Positions 49,152 to 60,583 of a DNA stretch of 64,000 nt are shown one piece after another. The stretch's first letter is position 1. The number at the start of each line of letters is the position of its first letter. This DNA comes from Pantoea piersonii (GTDB lineage Bacteria > Pseudomonadota > Gammaproteobacteria > Enterobacterales > Enterobacteriaceae). Location of the stretch: assembly GCF_003612015.1 (NCBI RefSeq), contig NZ_RARB01000001.1:496001-560000 (forward strand), written 5' to 3'. Below the pieces are notes generated by a model. It was not told the DNA's origin and searched no databases. It saw only the letters and a program-made list of their open reading frames with translations. Position numbers and translations under genes: made by a program.

Positions 49152-49763
49152 ATGAAATTAAGCGTAATCGTGCCTGGCCTGTTGGCCGTTTTTGCGTCAG
49201 CCAGCGTTATGGCGGACGCCTCCAGCGATCTGCAGCAGCGTCTGAACAAGGTTAACAGCTTCCATGCCAGCTTTAGCCAAAAAGTGACCGACAGCAGCGG
49301 CGCCAACGTGCAGGAAGGCGAAGGCGAGCTCTGGGTAAAACGCCCCAGCTTATTTAACTGGCACATGACCGCGCCGGACGAAAGCGTCATTATCTCTGAC
49401 GGCAAGAATCTGTGGTTTTATAACCCGTTCGTTGAACAGGCCAGCGTCAGCCTGCTGAAAAACGCGACCAGCAACACGCCGTTTATGCTGATTGCGCGCA
49501 ACCAGCCGAGCGACTGGCAGCAGTACAATATTAAACAGCAGGGCGACGCGTTCGAACTGACGCCGAAAAACAGCGATGGCAACCTGAAGCAGTTCACCAT
49601 CTCCGTGACCTCTGCGGGCACCATCAACCAGTTCAGCGCCATCGAGCAGGACGGGCAGCGCAGCAGCTACCAGCTAAAGAGCCAGAAAAACGGCGCGATC
49701 AGCCCGGACAAATTCACCTTTACGCCGCCCAAAGGGGTGACGGTAGACGACCAGCGTCAGTGA
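49152..49763 (+). CDS. lolA: Outer-membrane lipoprotein carrier protein LolA
   Basis: Periplasmic chaperone that carries lipoproteins from LolCDE to LolB, 203 residues as in E. coli. The ATG at 49152 has AAGGA upstream; a TTG nine bases earlier is rejected. Signal peptide ends at SVMA (about residue 21). Conserved: [70 protein letters not shown]. rarA starts 7 bases after the stop, so they are one operon. Its clients here would include the DUF3313, YbjP and AmiD lipoproteins. Confidence 0.97.
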   Translation: MKLSVIVPGLLAVFASASVMADASSDLQQRLNKVNSFHASFSQKVTDSSGANVQEGEGELWVKRPSLFNWHMTAPDESVIISDGKNLWFYNPFVEQASVSLLKNATSNTPFMLIARNQPSDWQQYNIKQQGDAFELTPKNSDGNLKQFTISVTSAGTINQFSAIEQDGQRSSYQLKSQKNGAISPDKFTFTPPKGVTVDDQRQ

Positions 49764-49770
49764 GGTAAGC

Positions 49771-51114
49771 GTGGGTAATCTGTCTCTGGATTTTTCCTCC
49801 GAAGATTTCAAGCCGCTGGCGGCGCGCATGCGTCCGGAAACGCTTAAGCAGTATATCGGGCAGCAGCATTTGCTGGCGCCCGGTAAGCCTTTGCCGCGCG
49901 CCATCGAAGCTGGCCATCTTCACTCAATGATTCTTTGGGGACCGCCGGGCACAGGGAAAACCACGCTGGCGGAGATTATCGCGCGCTACGGCAATGCCGA
50001 CGTCGAGCGTATCTCCGCCGTTACCTCGGGGGTTAAAGAGATCCGCGAGGCGATCGAGCGCGCGCGCCATAGCCGTCAGGTCGGGCGCCGCACCATTCTG
50101 TTTGTCGATGAGGTGCACCGCTTCAACAAAAGCCAGCAGGATGCGTTCTTGCCGCATATTGAAGATGGCACCATCACCTTTATCGGCGCGACCACCGAAA
50201 ACCCCTCGTTTGAGCTTAACTCCGCGCTGCTCTCACGCGCGCGCGTTTATCTTTTAAAATCGCTCACCACTGAGGATATCGAGCAGGTGCTCGATCAGGC
50301 GATGCAGGACAAAACGCGCGGTTATGGCGACAGCGACATCATCCTGCCTGACAATACGCGCCGTATGATCGCCGAGCTGGTGAACGGCGACGCGCGCCGC
50401 GCGTTAAATACGCTGGAAATGATGGCGGATATGGCGGAGAGCAATGCGCAAGGTAAACGCGAGCTGACGCCGCAGTTGCTGACAGAGGTTTCCGGCGAGC
50501 GCGCCGCGCGTTTTGACAACAAGGGCGACCGCTTTTACGACCTGATCTCCGCGCTGCACAAATCGGTGCGCGGCTCCGCGCCGGATGCGGCGCTTTACTG
50601 GTATGCGCGCATTATTACCGCGGGCGGCGATCCGCTCTATGTAGCGAGGCGCCTGCTGGCGATCGCCTCTGAAGATGTCGGCAATGCCGATCCGCGCGGG
50701 ATGCAGGTGGCGATTGCCGCCTGGGATTGCTTTACCCGCGTCGGGCCTGCCGAAGGCGAACGCGCTATTGCGCAGGCGATCGTCTATCTGGCCTGCGCGC
50801 CGAAAAGCAACGCCGTCTACACCGCGTTTAAAGCGGCGATGCGCGATGCGCGCGAGCATCCCGACTACGATGTGCCGGAGCATCTGCGTAACGCTCCGAC
50901 CCGGCTGATGAAAGAGATGGGCCTGGGCAAAGCGTATCGTTACGCTCATGATGAAGAGCACGCCTATGCGGCTGGCGAGGTCTATTTTCCGCCGGAGATG
51001 GCGCAGACGCGCTACTACACGCCAACCCAGCGCGGGCTTGAAGGTAAAATTGGCGAAAAGCTCGCCTGGCTGGCTGAACAGGATCAAAATAGCCCGACAA
51101 AACGCTACCGCTAA
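49771..51114 (+). CDS. rarA: Replication-associated recombination protein RarA (MgsA)
   Basis: AAA+ ATPase related to clamp loaders that acts at stalled replication forks, 447 residues identical in length to E. coli. Starts at GTG. Walker [10 protein letters not shown] (about 57-65), Walker [18 protein letters not shown], sensor 1 [12 protein letters not shown] and the C-terminal tetramerisation/MgsA domain ([45 protein letters not shown]). Operon with lolA. Confidence 0.96.
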   Translation: MGNLSLDFSSEDFKPLAARMRPETLKQYIGQQHLLAPGKPLPRAIEAGHLHSMILWGPPGTGKTTLAEIIARYGNADVERISAVTSGVKEIREAIERARHSRQVGRRTILFVDEVHRFNKSQQDAFLPHIEDGTITFIGATTENPSFELNSALLSRARVYLLKSLTTEDIEQVLDQAMQDKTRGYGDSDIILPDNTRRMIAELVNGDARRALNTLEMMADMAESNAQGKRELTPQLLTEVSGERAARFDNKGDRFYDLISALHKSVRGSAPDAALYWYARIITAGGDPLYVARRLLAIASEDVGNADPRGMQVAIAAWDCFTRVGPAEGERAIAQAIVYLACAPKSNAVYTAFKAAMRDAREHPDYDVPEHLRNAPTRLMKEMGLGKAYRYAHDEEHAYAAGEVYFPPEMAQTRYYTPTQRGLEGKIGEKLAWLAEQDQNSPTKRYR

Positions 51115-51131
51115 AACAGACGTTACGGTAA

Positions 51132-52505
<1,374 letters not shown>

Positions 52506-52521
52506 TACGCGCTTCAACAGT

Positions 52522-52548
52522 AAACCCGGACATGTCCGGGTTTTTTTA
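52522..52548 (+). terminator. Terminator of serS
   Basis: Perfect 22-base palindrome made of AAACCCGGACA and its complement, then a run of Ts to 52547; 17 bases after the stop. Confidence 0.9.
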
Positions 52549-52605
52549 TATTTAACGTCGGCGTACGGCGTGAAGTTATCAGAAATAAACGTTATCGACA
52601 TTGCG

Positions 52606-52635
52606 ACAGGCTTAGCACCTAAAAAGCCTGTTTTT
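52606..52635 (+). terminator. Second terminator-like hairpin downstream of serS
   Basis: Stem ACAGGCTT / AAGCCTGT, ten-base loop, T5 tail. No gene ends just before it. Confidence 0.6.
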
Positions 52636-52710
52636 CATAAAGATAGCTTCGAAGCAGGTCTCGTTTAACACTCCTGTAACCCACTGAAGATTAATAAATT
52701 AAATTATCTT

Positions 52711-52738
52711 GCAGCAAAATGTGCTGCGCTATTTTTTT
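52711..52738 (+). terminator. Third terminator-like hairpin, upstream of ycaD
   Basis: Short stem GCAGCA / TGCTGC with loop AAATG... and a T7 run after GCTA. It is 72 bases before the ycaD start, so it may attenuate ycaD. Confidence 0.5.
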
Positions 52739-52809
52739 GTGCTTTTCCTTTAAATTCGCCAGTGGCAAACTGCGCGCAACCTCCTCTCTTTTCTTTGGTT
52801 TTTACTCCT

Positions 52810-53961
52810 ATGTCCACATGGTCACGTCCCGTGGTGCTGCTGCTTTGCGGCCTGCTTTTGCTGACGGTTGCAATTGCTGTGCTCAATACACTGGTTCCGC
52901 TGTGGCTGACTCACGATGCGCTGGCTACCTGGCAGGTAGGCGTGGTGAGTTCCTCTTTTTATACCGGCAACCTGGCGGGCACGCTGGCGGCAGGCTGGCT
53001 GATTAAACATTACGGTTTTAACCGCAGCTACTATCTGGCAACCACGATTTTCGCCGTAGCGACCGCCGGTCTGTTAATGATGGACGGTTTCTGGGGTTGG
53101 TCGATCCTGCGTTTTTGCGCGGGTATCGGCTGCGCCTTGATTTGGGTCGTGGTAGAGAGTGCGCTGCTCTGTAGCGGGACGGTGCGCACCCGGGGCCAGC
53201 TGCTGGCCGCCTACATGATTGTCTACTATCTTGGCACCGTTGCGGGTCAACTGCTGGTGAGCAAAGTCTCTACCGGTCTGTTTAACGTCGTCCCCTGGCT
53301 TACCGCGCTGATGATCTGCGCCATTCTGCCGCTGGTGTTCGTGAAGGTGACCGCCGGCAGTGAAGCGACAGAGGCTGCGGCAGGTAAAATCTGGCCGATG
53401 CTGCGTCGTCGTAGTTCGCGACTTGGCATTAACGGCTGTATTATTTCCGGCATTGTTCTGGGTTCGCTCTACGGTCTGATGCCGCTCTACCTCTCTCATC
53501 AGGGCATGAGCGATGCGAATGTCGGCTACTGGATGGCGCTGCTGGTCAGCGCTGGCATCGTCGGGCAGTGGCCGGTTGGGCGCCTTGCCGATCGCTTCGG
53601 TCGCCTGCTGGTGCTGCGCGTGCAGGTGTTTATCGTGATTCTGGGCGCGATGGCGATGCTGACTAACGCTGCGATGGCGCCTGCACTCTTTGTGCTGGGT
53701 CTGGCGGGCTTTACGCTCTATCCGGTAGCTATGTCCTGGGCCTGTGAGACCGTTGCGCACCATGAACTGGTGGCGATGAACCAGGCGCTGCTGTTGAGCT
53801 ATACCATAGGCAGCCTGGCGGGCCCCAGCATGACGGCGGTTTTGATGCAGAACTATTCCGACCGCATTCTGTTTGTGATGATTGCCGGCGTGGCGCTGGT
53901 CTATCTGATGATGCTGCTGCGTAAAGCGAATCAGCAGGCAACGCCAGTGGCGCACGCCTGA
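52810..53961 (+). CDS. ycaD: MFS transporter YcaD
   Basis: Major-facilitator inner-membrane transporter, about 383 residues from the ATG at 52810, with twelve predicted membrane segments. [33 protein letters not shown] matches the E. coli YcaD start; the motif-A-like [14 protein letters not shown] lies between segments 8 and 9. [21 protein letters not shown] and [15 protein letters not shown] are strongly conserved. Substrate unknown. Converges on pflA across a shared terminator. Confidence 0.93.
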   Translation: MSTWSRPVVLLLCGLLLLTVAIAVLNTLVPLWLTHDALATWQVGVVSSSFYTGNLAGTLAAGWLIKHYGFNRSYYLATTIFAVATAGLLMMDGFWGWSILRFCAGIGCALIWVVVESALLCSGTVRTRGQLLAAYMIVYYLGTVAGQLLVSKVSTGLFNVVPWLTALMICAILPLVFVKVTAGSEATEAAAGKIWPMLRRRSSRLGINGCIISGIVLGSLYGLMPLYLSHQGMSDANVGYWMALLVSAGIVGQWPVGRLADRFGRLLVLRVQVFIVILGAMAMLTNAAMAPALFVLGLAGFTLYPVAMSWACETVAHHELVAMNQALLLSYTIGSLAGPSMTAVLMQNYSDRILFVMIAGVALVYLMMLLRKANQQATPVAHA

Positions 53962-54003
53962 TATCGGCGCAGGGGACTAAAAACAGCCGCCTGCACCATA
54001 AAG

Positions 54004-54029
54004 AAAGGGAGCCAGAGGCTCCCTTTTTT
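54004..54029. terminator. Bidirectional terminator between ycaD and pflA
   Basis: Ten-base stem AAAGGGAGCC / GGCTCCCTTT with an AGA loop, Ts on the right and A-rich sequence on the left. It abuts the pflA stop codon. Confidence 0.88.
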
Positions 54030-54768
54030 AATACATAACAGTATGACCGTAGCTGGCGAGGATGTTTTTCACCCGCTCCATAGTCTCTTTTGTCGGCGGC
54101 TTCACGCCGTCGAGCTTGTACTCTTCACCCATCGCGATCCATTTATGCTTGCCAAGTTCATGGTAGGGCAGCAGTTCAATCTTCTCGACATTCGCCATAT
54201 CCCGTGTGAACTCGCCAAGCCGGTGTGCCGAATCGTCATCATCCGAATAGCCGGGCACCACCACATAGCGTATCCAGGTTCGTTTGCCTTTTTTCTGCAG
54301 GTAGCGGGCGAAGTCCAGAGTACGATGGTTGGAGACACCGACCAGGATTTGATGAATGTCATCATTGATTTGCTTGAGATCGAGCATCACCAGATCCGTC
54401 ACCTCCAGCAGCTCATCAATCACCGGATCGTAGCGACGCACAAAACCGTTGGTGTCCAGACAGGTATGAATGCCTTCCGCCTTGCAGGCGCGGAACCAGT
54501 CGCGCACAAATTCAGCCTGTAAAATGGCCTCGCCGCCAGAGGCGGTCACGCCGCCGCCAGACGCGTTCATAAAGTGGCGATAGGAAAGCACATCTTTCAT
54601 CAGCTCCTCGACGGTGATCTCTTTTCCGCCGTGCGTGTCCCAGGTATCGCGGTTATGGCAGTAGAGGCAGCGCATCAGGCAGCCCTGAAAGAAGGTGATA
54701 AAACGGATGCCGGGACCGTCAACCGTCCCGCAGGATTCGAACGAGTGAATACGACCTTTGCAAGACAT
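54028..54768 (-). CDS. pflA: Pyruvate formate-lyase-activating enzyme PflA
   Basis: Radical SAM enzyme that installs the glycyl radical on PflB. 246 residues from the ATG at 54768 ([23 protein letters not shown]); fourteen upstream in-frame residues are rejected. The cluster motif [14 protein letters not shown] supplies the CxxxCxxC cysteines at about 30, 34 and 37. [19 protein letters not shown] and [11 protein letters not shown] follow. A terminator lies between pflB and pflA, but the two probably share read-through transcripts. Confidence 0.97.
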   Translation of the reverse strand: MSCKGRIHSFESCGTVDGPGIRFITFFQGCLMRCLYCHNRDTWDTHGGKEITVEELMKDVLSYRHFMNASGGGVTASGGEAILQAEFVRDWFRACKAEGIHTCLDTNGFVRRYDPVIDELLEVTDLVMLDLKQINDDIHQILVGVSNHRTLDFARYLQKKGKRTWIRYVVVPGYSDDDDSAHRLGEFTRDMANVEKIELLPYHELGKHKWIAMGEEYKLDGVKPPTKETMERVKNILASYGHTVMY

Positions 54769-54886
54769 TGCGATGTTCTCCAGGTTAGCCTGCCAGCAGC
54801 AGGCGCACAATCTCTGTTGTGCTCGATGATAAAGTCGGTTTTGACTGATTTCTGTATTAAGAGCGCAGACAAAACGGGCCTTGGAG

Positions 54887-54911
54887 AAAAGGCTCCCGAA
54901 GGAGCCTTTTT
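54887..54911 (-). terminator. Hairpin terminator between pflB and pflA
   Basis: Ten-base stem AAAAGGCTCC / GGAGCCTTTT with CGAA loop, 20 bases beyond the pflB stop on the minus strand. Confidence 0.8.
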
Positions 54912-54930
54912 ACAGCTTAGCGCGCCAGCT

Positions 54931-57213
54931 TTACAGTGATTTGGTGAAAGTACGGGTAATCACATCCTGCTGCTGCTCTTTCGTCAGCGAATTGAAGCGG
55001 ACGGCATAGCCAGAAACGCGGATGGTCAGCTGCGGATATTTTTCCGGGTGCTCCATCGCATCCAGCAGCATTTCGCGGTTCATCACGTTCACATTAAGAT
55101 GTTGGCCGCCTTCAATGCTCGCTTCATGATGGAAGTAACCGTCCATCAGGCCAGCAAGGTTAGCTTTCCGCACGTTGTCATCTTTACCCAACGCATTAGG
55201 CACGATAGAGAAGGTGTAAGAAATACCGTCTTTCGCATAGGCGAAGGGGAGTTTCGCGACAGAGGTCAGAGACGCAACGGCACCTTTCTGATCGCGGCCA
55301 TGCATTGGGTTTGCGCCTGGACCAAAAGGCGCGCCTGCGCGACGACCATCCGGTGTATTACCGGTTTTCTTACCGTAAACGACGTTAGACGTAATGGTCA
55401 GCACTGACTGAGTCGGTACGGCGTTGCGATAGGTGGCGAGTTTCTGAATTTTCTTCATGAAACGTTCAACCAGATCGCAGGCCAGGTCATCGACGCGCGC
55501 ATCGTTATTACCAAACTGCGGATATTCGCCTTCAATTTCAAAGTCAACCGCCAGGCCATCTTCGTCGCGCACCGGTTTCACTTTGGCGTACTTGATAGCG
55601 GACAGCGAGTCGGCGGCTACTGACAGACCCGCGATGCCGCAGGCCATTGTGCGATAGACATCGCGATCGTGCAGCGCCATCAGCGAGGCTTCGTAGCTGT
55701 ACTTATCATGCATATAGTGGATGATATTCAGCGCGGTCACATACTGTTTCGCCAGCCAGTCCATGAAGTGGTCCATACGCGCCATGACGGTATCGAAATC
55801 GAGCACGTCGTCCATGACCGGGGCTTCTTTCGGACCCACCTGCATTTTCATTTTTTCATCCATGCCGCCGTTGATTGCGTACAGCAGGGTTTTTGCCAGG
55901 TTGGCGCGTGCGCCGAAGAACTGCATCTGTTTACCAACAATCATCGGGCTGACGCAGCAGGCAATGGCGTAGTCGTCATTGTTAAAGTCAGGACGCATCA
56001 AATCATCATTCTCATACTGCAGAGAAGAGGTATCGATAGAGACTTTTGCCGCGTATTTCTTGAAGTTCACCGGCAGGTTTTCTGACCACAGGATGGTCAT
56101 GTTCGGCTCCGGCGACGGTCCCATGGTGTAAAGGGTATTCAGGAAACGGAACGTGCTTTTTGTCACCAGGGTACGACCATCGACGCCCATGCCCGCCAGT
56201 GATTCTGTCGCCCAGATGGGGTCGCCAGAGAAAAGCTCATCATATTCCGGCGTACGCAGGAAGCGCACCATGCGCAGCTTCATGACCAGGTGGTCAATCA
56301 GCTCCTGCGCTTGCTCTTCGGTGATTTTACCGGCCTGCAGATCGCGTTCGATATAGATATCGAGGAAGGTTGAGACGCGGCCGAACGACATTGCTGCGCC
56401 GTTCTGCGATTTCACCGCCGCAAGGTAGCCGAAGTAGGTCCATTGAACCGCTTCCTGTGAATTCGTCGCCGGGCCGGAGATGTCGCAACCATATTTAGCG
56501 GCCATCTCTTTAATCTGGGCCAGTGCGCGGTGCTGTTCAGCAATCTCTTCACGCAGACGGATAGTGGCTTCAAGATTAACGCCGTTTTCTAGATCGTTCT
56601 GCAGTGAGTTGAACTGCGCCAGCTTGTCTTGCATCAGGAAGTCAATGCCATACAGGGCGACGCGGCGATAGTCGCCGATAATGCGGCCACGGCCGTAGGC
56701 GTCCGGCAGACCGGTCAGCACGCCCGATTTACGGCAGCGCAGGATGTCCTGGGTATAGACATCAAACACGCCCTGGTTGTGGGTTTTACGATACTCGGTA
56801 AAGATTTTTTTCAGCGTCGGATCCAGCTCGCGGCCATATACTTTACAGGAGCCTTCCACCATTTTAATGCCGCCAAACGGGATAATGGCGCGTTTCAGCG
56901 GCGCTTCAGTTTGTAAGCCGACAATTTTTTCCAGCGATTTATTGATATAGCCAGCATCATGCGCGGTAATGGTTGAGGCGAGATCGGTATCGAAATCGAC
57001 GGGCGCATGGGTACGGTTTTCAATCTTGATCCCTTCCAGCACGGCGTTCCACAGCTTAGTGGTCGCTTCAGTCGCGCCTGCCAGGAAAGACTCGTCGCCT
57101 TCATACGGCGTGTAGTTCTTTTGAATAAAATCGCGAACGTTGACGCTGTTCTGCCATTCGCCGTTGGCAAATCCATCCCAGGCCGCAGCCTGTTTTGCAT
57201 TCAGATCGGTCAT
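54931..57213 (-). CDS. pflB: Formate C-acetyltransferase (pyruvate formate-lyase) PflB
   Basis: Glycyl radical enzyme converting pyruvate and CoA to acetyl-CoA and formate under anaerobic conditions, 760 residues as in E. coli. The two active-site cysteines are adjacent ([15 protein letters not shown], near 419-420) and the radical glycine is in RVSGYAVRF near residue 735. N-terminal [44 protein letters not shown] is typical. Activated by PflA downstream; its product formate leaves through FocA upstream. Confidence 0.98.
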   Translation of the reverse strand: MTDLNAKQAAAWDGFANGEWQNSVNVRDFIQKNYTPYEGDESFLAGATEATTKLWNAVLEGIKIENRTHAPVDFDTDLASTITAHDAGYINKSLEKIVGLQTEAPLKRAIIPFGGIKMVEGSCKVYGRELDPTLKKIFTEYRKTHNQGVFDVYTQDILRCRKSGVLTGLPDAYGRGRIIGDYRRVALYGIDFLMQDKLAQFNSLQNDLENGVNLEATIRLREEIAEQHRALAQIKEMAAKYGCDISGPATNSQEAVQWTYFGYLAAVKSQNGAAMSFGRVSTFLDIYIERDLQAGKITEEQAQELIDHLVMKLRMVRFLRTPEYDELFSGDPIWATESLAGMGVDGRTLVTKSTFRFLNTLYTMGPSPEPNMTILWSENLPVNFKKYAAKVSIDTSSLQYENDDLMRPDFNNDDYAIACCVSPMIVGKQMQFFGARANLAKTLLYAINGGMDEKMKMQVGPKEAPVMDDVLDFDTVMARMDHFMDWLAKQYVTALNIIHYMHDKYSYEASLMALHDRDVYRTMACGIAGLSVAADSLSAIKYAKVKPVRDEDGLAVDFEIEGEYPQFGNNDARVDDLACDLVERFMKKIQKLATYRNAVPTQSVLTITSNVVYGKKTGNTPDGRRAGAPFGPGANPMHGRDQKGAVASLTSVAKLPFAYAKDGISYTFSIVPNALGKDDNVRKANLAGLMDGYFHHEASIEGGQHLNVNVMNREMLLDAMEHPEKYPQLTIRVSGYAVRFNSLTKEQQQDVITRTFTKSL

Positions 57214-57281
57214 GATATACCTGCCTTATCTAAGAAGCTTTATGTTGGCGCCGCCAGCTACGCGGCGTCGGTCAGAAATCG

Positions 57282-58142
57282 TTAATGCACGGTAGAACCG
57301 TTGCGTAAATAGATCGCCCAGTAGGTCAACCCAACCAGCAGGCCGCCGCCGATAATGTTGCCGATCGTGACTGGAATCAGGTTGTCGATAATAAAGTTGA
57401 CGGGCGTAAGCGCCTGAAACTGATCGGCGCTGGCACCGGCGGCTTGCCAGAACGCCGGGCTGGAAAAATCACGAATCACGATAGCTAACGGGATAAGAAA
57501 CATATTCGCGATGCTGTGCTCGAAGCCGCTCGCAACAAACATGGCGACCGGCAGAATCATTGCCAGCGTTTTATCCGTCAGGCTATGACCGGAATAGCTC
57601 ATCCATACCGCCAGACAAACCATCAGGTTCGCCAGGGTGCCCAGGCAGACGGCTTCAATAAAAGTGTGATGCATTTTATGATCGGCGGTTTGCAGCACAT
57701 TTAAACCCCACGCTCCGCCAGCTGTCATATGCTCGCCGGCGAACCAGATTAGCGCGACGAAAAACAGCGCGCCGACAAGGTTGCCGAAGTAGACGTTAAT
57801 CCAGTTACGCGCCAGCTGGCCCCAGGTGATGCGTCCGCTGGCTTTCGCGACGACAATCAAAACGGTGGAAGTAAAAAGATCGGCGCCGCATACCACTACC
57901 AGAATCAAACCCAGCGAGAAGCAGATGCCGCCGATCAGCTTCGCCAGACCATAAGGCATGCCCGCGCTGCCGGTTGTCGCAGTAATATAAAAAACGAAAG
58001 CGATAGAGATAAAAACGCCGGCGGTAATGGCAAGGAAAAAGGTGGTTAAGGGATGTTTAGTCGCTTTATAGATCCCTGCATCTTCTGCCACTTTAGCCAT
58101 TGCGGCCGGTAATAACAGATTAAAAGGGTTGTCAGCTTTCAC
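57282..58142 (-). CDS. focA: Formate channel FocA
   Basis: Pentameric inner-membrane formate channel of the FNT family, 286 residues from a GTG start at 58142 (MKADNPFNLLLPAAMAKVAEDAGIYKATKHPLTTFFLAI). GGAGAG sits 6-11 bases upstream; the same non-ATG start is used in E. coli. Six membrane segments; the gating omega region TSTVLIVVAKASGRITWGQLARNWINVYFGNLVGA and the histidine in ASGFEHSIANMFLIP (about residue 209) are intact. First gene of focA-pflB. Confidence 0.97.
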   Translation of the reverse strand: MKADNPFNLLLPAAMAKVAEDAGIYKATKHPLTTFFLAITAGVFISIAFVFYITATTGSAGMPYGLAKLIGGICFSLGLILVVVCGADLFTSTVLIVVAKASGRITWGQLARNWINVYFGNLVGALFFVALIWFAGEHMTAGGAWGLNVLQTADHKMHHTFIEAVCLGTLANLMVCLAVWMSYSGHSLTDKTLAMILPVAMFVASGFEHSIANMFLIPLAIVIRDFSSPAFWQAAGASADQFQALTPVNFIIDNLIPVTIGNIIGGGLLVGLTYWAIYLRNGSTVH

Positions 58143-58200
58143 ACTAACGCTCTCCAAAAGTTGTCTGGAAAAATATTAACAAAGGAGTATAGGAGAGGAT

Positions 58201-58214
58201 TTGATCTGGATCAT
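58201..58214 (-). promoter_or_regulatory. Candidate FNR site upstream of focA
   Basis: TTGATCTGGATCAT matches the FNR consensus TTGAT-N4-ATCAA at 9 of 10 fixed positions. It lies 59-72 bases upstream of the focA start, suited to anaerobic activation of focA-pflB as known in E. coli. Confidence 0.75.
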
Positions 58215-58441
58215 ATTTGACCGGCAGGCAGAAGGGTAAAACGGTCGGAGTGACGTTGTTATAAAGGTAATTTATTGAATTTAATGTAATAAATAATTTT
58301 TAATATTTGCGCGTTTATTTTAAACATAAAAATGCGTCAGGATTTTATTTGTTAACGAACCTAATTTATCGCAGCAAAAATGTTAAATAAATTAAAGCAA
58401 CAGCCCATAAGTAACTTTTATTAAAAGCTTGTTCATTACGC

Positions 58442-58473
58442 AAAAAAATGGCGTCAGTTTTATTGACGCCATT
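58442..58473 (-). terminator. Terminator of ycaO
   Basis: Ten-base stem AATGGCGTCA / TGACGCCATT, seven-base loop and a T7 tail on the minus strand; 39 bases beyond the ycaO stop. Confidence 0.88.
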
Positions 58474-58511
58474 ATTATTTTATTTAGCCTGAAGCAGCCT
58501 GATTTGCGGTC

Positions 58512-60272
58512 TTAATTTTTCCAGTAACGACGTTTAGCCGCCTGAAGTTTTTCGTAAGCCTGCAGCAGCGCCTGATGGGCCGGGAAGGCGTTGAGATCTT
58601 CATCAACCGCCTGCAGACCATAGAAGGGCGCTTCGCCGCTTACTGCCGCCGAGGCCGCTTCCAGCGCGTCCGCGCCATACATGCGCATGAAGGCATGGTG
58701 GTACTGCAGCGGATCGCGATCGTCCTCCATCGCCAGCAACAGCAGCGTTTGCAGGCAGCGGTAGTAGTTGGCGCGTTCCGGCGTAAAGATCGAACCATTG
58801 AATTCCATGGTCCATTCGGTCCAGATCAGCGCCTGATCGAGATCGCCGCCTGCCAGCGCCAGCATCGCTTTAAGCTCGCCAATGCGCAGCGTGTACCAGC
58901 CGTTATCCTTGCCGCTCGCCAGACCAAGCAGTTCGCGCACGCGGGTAAAGTCGTCATGACCCTCTTCATCCAGCTGCACGATCAAATCCAGATACTCTTC
59001 CGGATTCCAGTTGCTGGCGGGCAGCGCCAGCAGCGTTTCGCGTAGACCTGCGCCCATATTATTGTTCGCCAGCAGCAGATCTTCCGCCGGATAGATATCG
59101 GACATGCCCGGCACGATAATGCGGCAGGCATAGACGCCAAGGTGATCGTAATCGGCGATATACACTTCCCGATCTTCCTCGCGGAAAATGGCCATCAGCG
59201 TGGCGAATTCTTCTTGCGTTGTCCCGCTGAACGACCAGTCGACAAAGGGGTAGTCCGCTTTCTCTTTGAACAGATCCCAGGAGATAAGGCCGCTTGAGTC
59301 GATAAAGTGCGTTTCCAGATTGGCGTGCTCGGCCACTTCTTCATCATCAAAGGTCGGCGGCGTAAAGACGTCGAGATCTTTCAGGCTGCGGCCCTGCAGC
59401 AGCTCGGTAACGGTACGCTCAAGAGCGACGCCGAAATCGGGATGCGCGCCGAAAGAGGCAAAGCAGGTGCCGTTTTGCGGGTTGAACAGCACGACGCAGA
59501 TAACCGGATATTTGCCGCCCAGCGAGGCGTCATAGGCGAAAATCGGGAAGCCTTCCGCTTCAAGACGCGCGATAGCTTCCACCACGCCAGGATAGCGCTG
59601 CATCACGCTGTCAGGAATGGTCGGCAGGCTGATCGACTCTGCGATGATGCGGTTTTTGATATAACGCTCAAACACCTCAGAAAGCCCCTGCACGCGCGCT
59701 TCATTAGGCGTATTACCCGCTGACATGCCGTTTGAAACGTACAGGTTGCCGATAATATTCATCGGAATATAGACGGTCTGCTGATCAGACTGGCGCGTAA
59801 AGGGCAGGCTGCAGATGCCGCGTTCGGCGTTGCCGGACTGCAGATCCACCAGCTCAGAGGCGGTCAGCGCGTCGTCTGGATCGTAAAAGGCGCGCAGACG
59901 CGTATCCAGAATACCTTCCGGCAGCGAATCATCCGCAGGAACAGGGAACCACTTCTCGTCAGGGTAGTGAACGAAATCGCCGTTCGCGATCGATTTGCCC
60001 AGCCAGAAGTCGGCGAAGAAGTAGTTGGTCGAAAGACGCTCGAAATATTCGCCCAGCGCCGAGGCCAGCGCGGCTTTCTTGCTGGCGCCTTTGCCATTAG
60101 TAAAGCAGAGCGGACAATCGCGGTCGCGAATATGCACGGACCAGACGTGGGGAACCGGATTTAGCCAGGAGGCTTCTTCGATATTAAAGCCAAGATCGGT
60201 CAGCTTTTGCTGAAAGCGCGCGATGGAATCTTCCAGTGCTGCGTCTTTACCGGGAATAAACGTTTGCGTCAT
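58512..60272 (-). CDS. ycaO: YcaO, ATP-dependent accessory factor for S12 methylthiolation
   Basis: Founding member of the YcaO domain family, 586 residues as in E. coli. The N-terminal YcaO domain (about 1-400) binds ATP/Mg through acidic residues such as those in EYFERLS and SEVFERYI; the C-terminal part is TPR-like (ELKAMLALAGGDLDQALIWTEW). Genetic and proteomic work in E. coli links it to RimO-dependent methylthiolation of ribosomal protein S12; RimO is encoded at 4308-5639. There is no RiPP precursor, E1-like partner or TfuA gene nearby, so azoline natural-product chemistry is not suggested. Confidence 0.95.
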   Translation of the reverse strand: MTQTFIPGKDAALEDSIARFQQKLTDLGFNIEEASWLNPVPHVWSVHIRDRDCPLCFTNGKGASKKAALASALGEYFERLSTNYFFADFWLGKSIANGDFVHYPDEKWFPVPADDSLPEGILDTRLRAFYDPDDALTASELVDLQSGNAERGICSLPFTRQSDQQTVYIPMNIIGNLYVSNGMSAGNTPNEARVQGLSEVFERYIKNRIIAESISLPTIPDSVMQRYPGVVEAIARLEAEGFPIFAYDASLGGKYPVICVVLFNPQNGTCFASFGAHPDFGVALERTVTELLQGRSLKDLDVFTPPTFDDEEVAEHANLETHFIDSSGLISWDLFKEKADYPFVDWSFSGTTQEEFATLMAIFREEDREVYIADYDHLGVYACRIIVPGMSDIYPAEDLLLANNNMGAGLRETLLALPASNWNPEEYLDLIVQLDEEGHDDFTRVRELLGLASGKDNGWYTLRIGELKAMLALAGGDLDQALIWTEWTMEFNGSIFTPERANYYRCLQTLLLLAMEDDRDPLQYHHAFMRMYGADALEAASAAVSGEAPFYGLQAVDEDLNAFPAHQALLQAYEKLQAAKRRYWKN

Positions 60273-60583
60273 GGGACCGCTCTCTCATATATAGTGGGCG
60301 TAAAGCGCGCAATGATACGGATTTTGCCGTCGTGGCGCTATGAAGACGGCATAAATTTCTGCCCGCTGTTCTACCTGAAAAAGCGCGTTGGAAAAGGCTC
60401 CCGTTTCCTCAGTAAACGAGCTGCCTCACAAAATTTCGCTATGCATTGCATTTGTGACATAAGCTGCGGCATGGCAGATTCAGAAATTGTGATCCCTTCC
60501 GGATTTATCATTGCAGGCGTCATAAGGCAGTGATAAAACCGGTAAGCAATTCATAACCGTTCTGGATAATCGTGGTGAGGGAA
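60273..60583. other. Divergent ycaO / serC intergenic region
   Basis: 311 bases that must contain both promoters. TATATATGAG just upstream of ycaO resembles a -10 element. I see no convincing operator and no ORF. The E. coli gene ycaP, which lies here, is absent. Confidence 0.5.

Larger units (their letters stand above)
52506..52809 (+). other. Intergenic region serS-ycaD with three terminator-like hairpins
   Basis: About 300 bases, A+T-rich. Three plus-strand hairpins followed by T-runs occur in series (52522-52548, 52606-52635, 52711-52738). E. coli has the dmsABC operon between serS and ycaD; none of it remains. No ORF is supported. Confidence 0.6.
58143..58511. other. Regulatory region upstream of focA-pflB
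   Basis: About 370 bases, markedly A+T-rich between about 58260 and 58410, unlike its neighbours. It contains the FNR-like site at 58201-58214 on the focA side and the ycaO terminator at 58447-58473. The AT-rich part may contain ArcA, IHF or H-NS sites, but I could not define any. Confidence 0.6.

Noticed and set aside
60255..60270. PurR-like sequence ACGCAAACGTTT at the start of ycaO
   Set aside because: It is the coding sequence for the conserved MTQTF N-terminus; only the left half and centre match the PurR palindrome.
58512..60272. YcaO as a core enzyme of a ribosomally made peptide cluster
   Set aside because: No precursor peptide, E1-like protein, dehydrogenase or exporter lies nearby; sequence and position match housekeeping YcaO.
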